From: Candidatus Falkowiibacteriota bacterium
Lineage (GTDB): Bacteria; Patescibacteriota; Patescibacteriia; Patescibacteriales; SZUA-104
Reading direction: 5' to 3'
Assembly: GCA_027020105.1 (NCBI GenBank)
Contig: JALUVW010000016.1
Coordinates: forward strand, 1 to 9,792
Length of the DNA: 9,792 nucleotides
The position numbers and the translations under genes were made by a program. How positions within the stretch are numbered: the first letter of the stretch is position 1; the number at the start of each line of letters is the position of its first letter. The notes beneath the pieces were generated by a model. That model was not told the DNA's origin and ran no database searches. It was given only the letters and a program-made list of their open reading frames with translations. Below are positions 5,306-9,792 of this stretch, in pieces.

Positions 5306-7345
5306 TTACCAAACCAGTTTCTTCCCCGTCTTTATGTACCACTCCGTAATATTTGAAAAACGGTCGCGGGGGGTTAAGATGTTTTTTACGCCAAATCCCT
5401 TTATTTTCTTGCTCTGAACGTAGGTATACACGGGAGAATACAAGAAAATGGCCGGCAAGTCTTCGGTGATTATCTCTTGAAATTTTTTGTATTTCTCTTT
5501 TCTCTCTTGAAGGTCGGAGCTGATTCTGGCGTCTTCCAAGAGCCGGTCAACATCTTTATTGGCGTAATCCGATAAATTCAATCCGCCTTCCCCGATTTGC
5601 GATGAATGCCAAAGGACGTACAAGTCCGGATCGGCGCCCAATATCTGGCTGTAAAACAAAGCTTCAAACTTTCTCGGGCGAATAACATCCATCTCAATTT
5701 GGTTTGCCGGGATAAATTCAACAACGGTCTTGACGCCTATTTCCTCCCAGAACTTTTTGATATGCTCAACAACTTGATGATTTCTGTCCGCCTCAACCGC
5801 CGTCAGCTTAACGACCAAAAACTTGCCGTCTTTGCGGCGCCAACTGCCGGCGCCCATCATCAGCTTGTCTTCGTTTGCTTTTACGGTTTCGCCGTTTTTC
5901 TCTTCCGGCTCCGCCCGCCCGGAAGAAACGGTTGAGGTGGCCGAGGTTGAAGTGGCCAAAGCGTTTTTCGCCTCAATTATTTCATCTTCCGTTATCTCCA
6001 CCGTTTCCCAGCCGGCGTCGTCCAACAGCTTAATCGCCTCTTCTTTATTGTAATTATATTTCTTGTTGTTCTTGTTGTAAGCGAAATTGTTCGGCAAAAT
6101 CGGTCCGTCAACCAAGCGCGCGTCTCCGCCCAAATCATCCTTGATAATCGCGCCCTTGTCTATGGCCAAGGCAAGCGCTCGGCGCGCGCGCTTATCGGCC
6201 AAAAAATCATTGTTTTTTTGATTGAAAAAAACGGCGGTCAGTTGGGGCAAATTCAATTTATGGAAATTCAAAGAATCTTGCGCCACCAAATTTTTTTCAA
6301 ATTGTTTCGGCAAATAGCTGATTCCGTTTATCGTCCCCTCGTTCAGGGCTTGAACCGCCTCTTCAAAATTCGGGAAAAACACAAATTTTATTTTTTCAAT
6401 AAGGGCCGGCCGTCCGTAATAATTTTTATTGGCGACCAAAAGATATGACTTTATTTCGCCGGTTTTCTTGTCTTTCACCAGCGACTTGGCTTTATACGGG
6501 CCGCTGCCGATCGGCTCAAGATTCAATCCGGCCAAGCCGGCCGAATCCGGAGAAAAACGATACCACAAATCTTGGGGCAATATGCCGAAAGTCAAAAGCT
6601 CCAGAAAAGCGGCGTACGGCTCGTCCAAGACAAACCTGACGCCGGATTCGCCGTTCTTTTCTATTTCCACTCCGACAAAACTTTTTTCCAAAGGAGAGTT
6701 GTATCGGCCGTCTTTTATCGCGTTGAAAGTGAAGATAATGTCGTCAACCGTTACAGGGTTGCCGTTGTGCCACTTGGCGTCCGTCCTGATTTTAAAAGTA
6801 TAAACTTTATTGTCTTCGCTCACCTCGTAGCTTTGCGCCAAGTCGTTAACCAGCTGGCCGTCGGCGTTTCTTTTCAACAAAGAAGAGAAGACCAATTCGC
6901 TTATGTCGCTGTCAACATCGCTGAAACCGGAGTAAAGGGGATTGATGTACTTGGGGGAGCCGATCAGCCCCTCCGTGTATTCTCCGCCAAAAACCGGCAC
7001 GACTTGCAGGCGCGTAAAATAAAATTGGCCGGCCAAAAAAACCAAACTGATCGCGAGAACGGAAAAACTGGCCCTAAGCAGCCAAATCTCTCGCTTGCTT
7101 AAATAATTTTTAATATACTTAATCTGCTTAAGCGTGGGAATTTTCGTTTTGGAAAAGGAATACACCAATTTTTTGTCCAAATCCTCCTGTCCCGCCGGAG
7201 AATGGCTCTTGCCGGGCGGGACTTGCCGGCCGATATCATCATCCTCGCCATTATTAAAATTATCGTTTTTGGATTTATTAAAAACCGGCAAGTGGCTTTT
7301 TGCTTTCTTAAGCAGCTTAAGAATTTTTAAATTTAATGAGTCCAC
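5306..7345 (-). CDS. Membrane-anchored ABC-type peptide-binding protein (SBP family 5)
   Basis: 679 residues. Family 5 proteins bind oligopeptides outside the cell for ABC import. Here a Lys-rich cytoplasmic tail (1-88) and one membrane segment (about 89-110) replace the usual lipoprotein signal; there is no lipobox cysteine. The binding domain starts at GGEYTEGLIGSP (120-131) and shows NDLAQSYEVSEDNKVYTFKI (167-186), KWHNGNPVTVDD (191-202), GSGPYK (280-285) and RRALALAIDK (388-397). A low-complexity insert of about 50 residues (447-505, Ser/Thr/Ala then Glu/Lys) follows LLDDAGW. The start is GTG (7343-7345), since no ATG lies near the tail. It begins 24 bp after secG, suggesting cotranscription. 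No permease or ATPase gene is adjacent, so the import partners lie elsewhere or the protein acts alone. Confidence 0.93.
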   Translation of the reverse strand: MDSLNLKILKLLKKAKSHLPVFNKSKNDNFNNGEDDDIGRQVPPGKSHSPAGQEDLDKKLVYSFSKTKIPTLKQIKYIKNYLSKREIWLLRASFSVLAISLVFLAGQFYFTRLQVVPVFGGEYTEGLIGSPKYINPLYSGFSDVDSDISELVFSSLLKRNADGQLVNDLAQSYEVSEDNKVYTFKIRTDAKWHNGNPVTVDDIIFTFNAIKDGRYNSPLEKSFVGVEIEKNGESGVRFVLDEPYAAFLELLTFGILPQDLWYRFSPDSAGLAGLNLEPIGSGPYKAKSLVKDKKTGEIKSYLLVANKNYYGRPALIEKIKFVFFPNFEEAVQALNEGTINGISYLPKQFEKNLVAQDSLNFHKLNLPQLTAVFFNQKNNDFLADKRARRALALAIDKGAIIKDDLGGDARLVDGPILPNNFAYNKNNKKYNYNKEEAIKLLDDAGWETVEITEDEIIEAKNALATSTSATSTVSSGRAEPEEKNGETVKANEDKLMMGAGSWRRKDGKFLVVKLTAVEADRNHQVVEHIKKFWEEIGVKTVVEFIPANQIEMDVIRPRKFEALFYSQILGADPDLYVLWHSSQIGEGGLNLSDYANKDVDRLLEDARISSDLQERKEKYKKFQEIITEDLPAIFLYSPVYTYVQSKKIKGFGVKNILTPRDRFSNITEWYIKTGKKLVW

Positions 7346-7369
7346 AAAATTATGATTCAGATCTTCAAA

Positions 7370-7582
7370 TTATATAAGTATGCCGGCAAGGGCCACGGCG
7401 AAAAACAGTACCGCCAAAACAATCGTGGCGATAAATAATATTTTTTCAGCCCCTCTTTTGGAGCGATAAACTTCGCCGCTGCCGCCGAAAACGCCGGACA
7501 ATCCCGCTCCGCGATTTTGCAAAAGTATCGCGAGCATCAAGAGTATGGCAATAATCACTTGGGCGATTTGAATGAGTTTCAT
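7370..7582 (-). CDS. secG: Protein translocase subunit SecG
   Basis: 70 residues, normal for short SecG. SecG is the non-essential membrane partner of SecYE that helps SecA-driven export. Two membrane segments are visible (about 4-22 and 49-69). They are joined by the conserved cytoplasmic loop LLQNRGAGLSGVFGG (20-34) and SKRGAEK, which carries the family signature. The ATG at 7580-7582 has no Shine-Dalgarno sequence. It follows rplT by 102 bp and precedes the peptide-binding protein gene by 24 bp, so an export subunit is coupled to an exported, membrane-anchored receptor. Confidence 0.95.
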   Translation of the reverse strand: MKLIQIAQVIIAILLMLAILLQNRGAGLSGVFGGSGEVYRSKRGAEKILFIATIVLAVLFFAVALAGILI

Positions 7583-7655
7583 AATTTGATTGCGAGGCTA
7601 TAAAGCTATAAAGTCGCGAAACCGGTGGTTCGCTTTGCGGCTTTACAACCAAATT
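7583..7655. repeat. Inverted repeat with 8-nt words between rplT and secG
   Basis: The 24-nt arms 7583-7606 and 7632-7655 are inverted copies with 17 matches, and all 7 mismatches are transitions. CTATAAAG occurs twice in tandem (7598-7613). An alternative inner hairpin, GCGAA-A-CC with GG-TTCGC, lies near 7616-7633. Confidence 0.5.
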
Positions 7656-7684
7656 TCATCGTCTGGAAATTGTTCTTGTCACGA

Positions 7685-8032
7685 TTATTTTTTAATTTCT
7701 TCAACTATCTTGGACAAAACTTTTTTGTTGTTTACCGCCAAATCCGCCAAAATTTTGCGGTCAATATCCACTTTTTTGTTTTTCAGAAGATTGATAAATT
7801 TTGAATAACTTAAACCGCGCTCCCTGACAAAGGCGTTGATCTTAATCTGCCAAAGCGCTCTCGTCGTCCTTTTCTTTTTTCTGCGATCGGCGTAAGCGTG
7901 CGCGCCGGCCTTTACGGCGGCGGTCTTGGCCGCTCTGATTAGTTTTTTTCGGCCCCATTTGTAACCCTTTACTTTGGCTAAAAGCTTTCTTCTTTTCTTG
8001 GTGTGGGTTGTCCCTCTTTTTACTCGTGGCAT
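7685..8032 (-). CDS. rplT: 50S ribosomal protein L20
   Basis: 115 residues, normal length. L20 binds 23S rRNA early in 50S assembly. The very basic N-terminal helix (MPRVKRGTTHTKKRRKLL, then GYKWGRKKLIRAAK) and the globular C-terminal part with RERGLSYSKFINLL (70-83) and DIDRKILADLA (89-99) are diagnostic. In many bacteria L20 represses its own operon by binding an infC or rpmI leader; no leader of the known types could be recognised here. The ATG at 8030-8032 has no Shine-Dalgarno sequence. It follows rpmI in the standard infC-rpmI-rplT order. Confidence 0.98.
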   Translation of the reverse strand: MPRVKRGTTHTKKRRKLLAKVKGYKWGRKKLIRAAKTAAVKAGAHAYADRRKKKRTTRALWQIKINAFVRERGLSYSKFINLLKNKKVDIDRKILADLAVNNKKVLSKIVEEIKK

Positions 8033-8049
8033 GTTTCAAATTGAAAATA

Positions 8050-8150
8050 CAAAAATCAAAATGTAAAATGACAGTTAAAAATTTAAAGTGAAAAAAGTAT
8101 TAAAATTTTGCACTTTAAATTGTCATTTTGATTTTTGATTTTTGATTTTT
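8050..8150. repeat. Heptad-word inverted repeat between rpmI and rplT
   Basis: Arm 8050-8090 is the inverted copy of 8111-8144, nearly identical apart from an extra 7 nt (one word) in the left arm. The words are CAAAAAT-like on the left; on the right GATTTTT is repeated three times in tandem (8130-8150). The loop is 20 nt of AT-rich sequence. Confidence 0.65.
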
Positions 8151-8155
8151 ACGCT

Positions 8156-8353
8156 TTAATTATACGGCATTAACCGCTTAATGGTTTGTTTATAAACTTT
8201 ATTCGCGCTGATATCTCTGCGCTTTTGGCGCTTGGTGTTGCCGGATTCTCTGGCGTTAAAGTGGTCCTGTCCGGCCTTTCTTTGTTTGATTTTATCTGTT
8301 TTGGTTATAGTAACGCGCTTGGCGGTCGCTTTGTGGGTTTTTAGCTTAGTCAT
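8156..8353 (-). CDS. rpmI: 50S ribosomal protein L35
   Basis: 65 residues, normal length. L35 is a small basic protein of the 50S subunit. The start KLKTHKATAKRV matches the family signature KTHKgaAKR, the centre is basic (KIKQRKAGQDH, NTKRQKRR), and the end IKRLMPYN matches the usual RLLPY. The frame is open 14 codons further upstream to an ATG at 8393-8395, but those residues (with CCLPS) do not fit L35, and the ATG at 8351-8353 has AGGA closely upstream. It sits between infC and rplT, as in most bacteria. Confidence 0.97.
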   Translation of the reverse strand: MTKLKTHKATAKRVTITKTDKIKQRKAGQDHFNARESGNTKRQKRRDISANKVYKQTIKRLMPYN

Positions 8354-8359
8354 TGTCCT

Positions 8360-8441
8360 GATAGCAGACGGCAGACAGCAGACGGCAGAAAACAAAAATT
8401 TAAAAATAAAATCTGTTATCTGTTATCTGTTATCTGTTATC
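8360..8441. repeat. Heptad-word inverted repeat between infC and rpmI
   Basis: The left arm (8360-8389) is four units of the 7-mer GAYRGCA. The right arm (8411-8441) contains four tandem CTGTTAT units (8413-8440). Read on the opposite strand, the right arm is GATAACA repeated in the same phase. Over 30 aligned positions 21 match and all 9 mismatches are transitions. On the plus strand every one of these would be a G-U pair. Confidence 0.75.
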
Positions 8442-8493
8442 TAAATTAATATAAACAAAAAAACAGGCAAACACCTGAATATACGCGAAAAAT

Positions 8494-9048
8494 CTACTTT
8501 TTGTTTACTAACACTATTGTAAACCTTCCGCCCTGTCTTGTCAAGTCCTGCTCGCGAACTATGTTAAAATCTTCAATTTTTTCCAGTTCTTTGACAAATT
8601 CGTTGATTACCTCCACGGCTTTGTTTAAATGCTGCCGTTCTCGTCCTTTTAGGTTTAATTCCACCTTTAATTTATTGCCTTTTTCCAAAAATTTCTTCGC
8701 TTGCTCAATCCTGAAACCGAAATCGTGTTTGCTGATGCGCGCCGACAATCTAATGCCTTTGGTTTCCACTTTTTTTTGTTGGAGCCGCTGTTTATGCGCC
8801 AATTTGTCTCTTTCGTATTTGAACTGGCCGTAATCCATTATTTTCGCCACTGACGGCTTGGCGGACGGATCAACTTCAACCAAGTCCATCTCCGCCGCTT
8901 GCGCCATGGATATCGCCTTGTCGGTCGGAACAACCCCCAGCCGTTCGCCGTTTTCGTCAATTAAAAAAACCTCCGGAATCCTGATTTGGTCGTTGACCCG
9001 AAATCTTTTCTCCTGTTTTGGCTTTGCTCTTCTCCAAATTCTGCGCAT
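8494..9048 (-). CDS. infC: Translation initiation factor IF-3
   Basis: 184 residues, normal length. IF-3 binds the 30S subunit, prevents premature 50S joining and proofreads initiator tRNA. The N-domain shows RVNDQIR (17-23), IDENGERLGV (30-39) and DLVEVDPSAKPSVAKIMDYG (55-74). The Lys/Arg-rich linker helix runs to about 97. The C-domain shows KGIRLSARISKHDF (97-110), LKGRERQHL (133-141) and RFTIVLVNKK at the end. It starts at ATG (9046-9048), not with the rare AUU codon known from Escherichia coli infC, although two in-frame ATT codons precede it directly. It heads the infC-rpmI-rplT cluster, 148 nt after tRNA-Gly. Confidence 0.98.
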   Translation of the reverse strand: MRRIWRRAKPKQEKRFRVNDQIRIPEVFLIDENGERLGVVPTDKAISMAQAAEMDLVEVDPSAKPSVAKIMDYGQFKYERDKLAHKQRLQQKKVETKGIRLSARISKHDFGFRIEQAKKFLEKGNKLKVELNLKGRERQHLNKAVEVINEFVKELEKIEDFNIVREQDLTRQGGRFTIVLVNKK

Positions 9049-9061
9049 AATAATAAATGTA

Positions 9062-9191
9062 AAAATTAAATATCAAAAATCAAAATGACAGTTAAAAATG
9101 TAAAATTTTTTAAATTTAACAATTTTAAGTTTTGCGTTGTCATCCCGTGTCACGGCACGGGACAAGTTTTGATTTTTGATTTTTTAATTTT
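9062..9191. repeat. Inverted repeat filling the tRNA-Gly to infC spacer
   Basis: Arms 9062-9085 and 9167-9191 are nearly perfect inverted copies (one mismatch region, 1-nt indel), built on ATCAAAA words. The word ATCAAAATGACA also occurs in the 8050-8150 repeat. Nested in the loop is a hairpin, TCCCGTG, loop TCACGG, CACGGGA (9143-9162), which begins with the same TTGTCATCCCG as the left end of the 190-432 element. Confidence 0.6.
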
Positions 9192-9196
9192 CTATG

Positions 9197-9268
9197 AGCG
9201 GGTAACGGGAATTGAACCCGTATCTCTACCTTGGCAAGGTAACATAATAGCCATTATACGATACCCGC
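9197..9268 (-). tRNA. tRNA-Gly (anticodon GCC)
   Basis: 72 nt on the minus strand. Acceptor GCGGGTA pairs with TACCCGC; the discriminator is U, as usual for glycine. Anticodon stem TTACC/GGTAG has loop TTGCCAA, and the T arm is ACGGGTTCAATTCCCGT. CCA is not encoded. The promoter at 9326-9354 lies about 60 nt upstream, and infC follows in the same direction. Confidence 0.96.
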
Positions 9269-9272
9269 GTGG

Positions 9273-9377
9273 GATTTTCGATTGCGGATTTACGATTTTA
9301 GATTGATGGTTTTACACTTTTTTTTATTATACTAAATTTATATTAATTTTTCAATCGCAAATCTACAATCGGAAATT
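9273..9377. repeat. Heptad-word inverted repeat between the two tRNA genes
   Basis: The left side (9273-9307) is five consecutive 7-nt units of the form GATTNNN. The right side (9350-9377), read on the minus strand, holds three more GATTNNN units and one diverged unit. The 23-nt arms 9275-9297 and 9353-9375 match at 19 positions, and all 4 mismatches are transitions. The promoter box lies in the loop. Confidence 0.7.
9326..9354 (-). promoter_or_regulatory. Sigma-70 promoter for tRNA-Gly and the infC cluster
   Basis: Minus strand: -35 TTGAAA (9349-9354), 17-nt spacer, perfect -10 TATAAT (9326-9331). The expected start is near 9319, about 50 nt before the tRNA. It is the best promoter in the window and probably drives tRNA-Gly together with infC, rpmI, rplT and perhaps secG. 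Confidence 0.8.
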
Positions 9378-9382
9378 ACATG

Positions 9383-9466
9383 TGCCTGGGGCGGGACTTG
9401 AACCCGCACGGAGTTGCCTCCAAGAGATTTTAAGTCTCTCGTGTATACCAGTTTCACCACCCAGGC
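9383..9466 (-). tRNA. tRNA-Leu (anticodon UAA)
   Basis: 84 nt on the minus strand. Acceptor GCCTGGG pairs with CCCAGGC, discriminator A. The anticodon stem AGAGA/TCTCT has loop CTTAAAA, the variable arm holds TGGAGGCAACTCC, and the T arm is GCGGGTTCAAGTCCCGC. CCA is not encoded. Its 5' end is only 3 nt after the stop codon of the GIY-YIG gene. Confidence 0.96.
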
Positions 9467-9469
9467 GGA

Positions 9470-9724
9470 TTAAAATTTTGTTGGATGCCCGTATTTTATC
9501 AAATTTATTTTCTTCTGTCTTGTCCACCCTTTTAATTGTTTCTCACGATTCATGGCTTCTATTTTAGGATTATATTTTTCATAATAAACTAACTTTAACG
9601 GTCTTTTACTTCTGATTGCGTCAACTTCGCCCCAACAATGTTGCTTATACCTTAATTTTAAATTATTAGTATGGCCAACATAAAATAAATTATCAGAACA
9701 TAATAAAATATAAACTTTATACAT
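9470..9724 (-). CDS. Small GIY-YIG domain nuclease (YhbQ/UPF0213-like)
   Basis: 84 residues, a stand-alone GIY-YIG domain of normal length. The catalytic set is present: VYI (4-6, Tyr5), YVG (15-17, Tyr15), R25 and H29 in LRYKQH, and E61 in NREKQLKGW. Members are DNA-cleaving enzymes of mostly unknown role. The ATG at 9722-9724 has no Shine-Dalgarno sequence; the frame is open for about 16 codons upstream, but no other start is better. Just upstream, on the minus strand, lies GTCGAAG, TCCTGAGCGCAG and CCGAAGGGCC (about 9736-9767), a palindromic text often found before such orphan genes. The gene ends 3 nt before tRNA-Leu(UAA), so both may share a transcript. Confidence 0.88.
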   Translation of the reverse strand: MYKVYILLCSDNLFYVGHTNNLKLRYKQHCWGEVDAIRSKRPLKLVYYEKYNPKIEAMNREKQLKGWTRQKKINLIKYGHPTKF

Positions 9725-9735
9725 AAACTTACCGG

Positions 9736-9767
9736 CCCTTCGGCTGCGCTCAGGACCACTTCGACTT
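9736..9767. repeat. CTTCG/CGAAG palindromic text upstream of the GIY-YIG gene
   Basis: The plus strand reads CCCTTCGGC, TGCGCTCAGGAC and CACTTCGAC. From memory, similar CTTCGAC-TGCGCTCAGGA sequences commonly precede orphan GIY-YIG genes in many bacteria and could be the ends of a mobile or repeated unit. Only one end can be seen here. Confidence 0.4.
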
Positions 9768-9792
9768 TTGATTTAAAGATAGAAGTGCCTGC

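Noticed and set aside
5306..7345. Lipoprotein signal in the peptide-binding protein
   Set aside because: No cysteine follows the membrane segment; the next residues are QFYFTRLQVV, so it is a membrane anchor.
8354..8395. Longer L35 start at 8393-8395
   Set aside because: The extra 14 residues are unlike any L35 and are encoded by the heptad repeat; the ATG at 8351-8353 fits the family start and has AGGA upstream.
8413..8440. CRISPR-like short tandem repeat
   Set aside because: The units are 7 nt and contiguous, with no spacers and no cas genes nearby.
9049..9054. AUU start for infC
   Set aside because: Two in-frame ATT codons precede the ATG, but the upstream sequence is AT-rich, and no ribosome binding site favours them over the ATG.

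Overview
The window looks like chromosomal DNA of a candidate-phyla-radiation bacterium (Patescibacteria, probably Parcubacteria-like). That is inference from four things: a compact housekeeping set, a small membrane protein with DxDGDG calcium loops of the kind common in that group, start codons that mostly lack a Shine-Dalgarno sequence, and tRNAs without encoded CCA. The standard stop codons TAA and TAG end every gene I could read.

Left part (1-1095): almost gene-free and rich in palindromes. It holds a 243-bp element with long terminal inverted repeats (190-432), an IS200/IS605-like or REP-like hairpin (493-518), one doubtful 52-residue ORF with a good ribosome binding site (587-745, minus) and a strong hairpin terminator (917-951).

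Middle left (1096-3013): a membrane-anchored calcium-loop protein (minus) faces away from a secreted beta-rich protein (plus) across a 301-bp spacer that contains a perfect operator-like palindrome. The secreted gene ends in a 15-bp terminator. After it come a promoter and a 72-residue acidic helical protein, then a 22-bp terminator shared with the convergent RNase J gene.

Right part (3014-9724): everything reads on the minus strand. In transcription order it is GIY-YIG nuclease, tRNA-Leu(UAA), tRNA-Gly(GCC), infC, rpmI, rplT, secG, a membrane-anchored peptide-binding protein, tRNA-Leu(CAG) and RNase J. A clear TTGAAA-N17-TATAAT promoter lies just before tRNA-Gly. The block covers translation initiation, the 50S subunit, protein export, peptide capture and RNA decay.

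The most unusual signal is in the spacers of this right part. Six of them are imperfect inverted repeats, and the arms are written in degenerate words of 7 nt (8 nt in one). In four of the six the two arms differ almost only by transitions. I do not recognise this as a described element. Second-rank observations are a changed C-terminal active-site motif and a basic N-terminal tail in RNase J, a beta-barrel-like secreted protein that fits poorly in a monoderm, and the 243-bp element.
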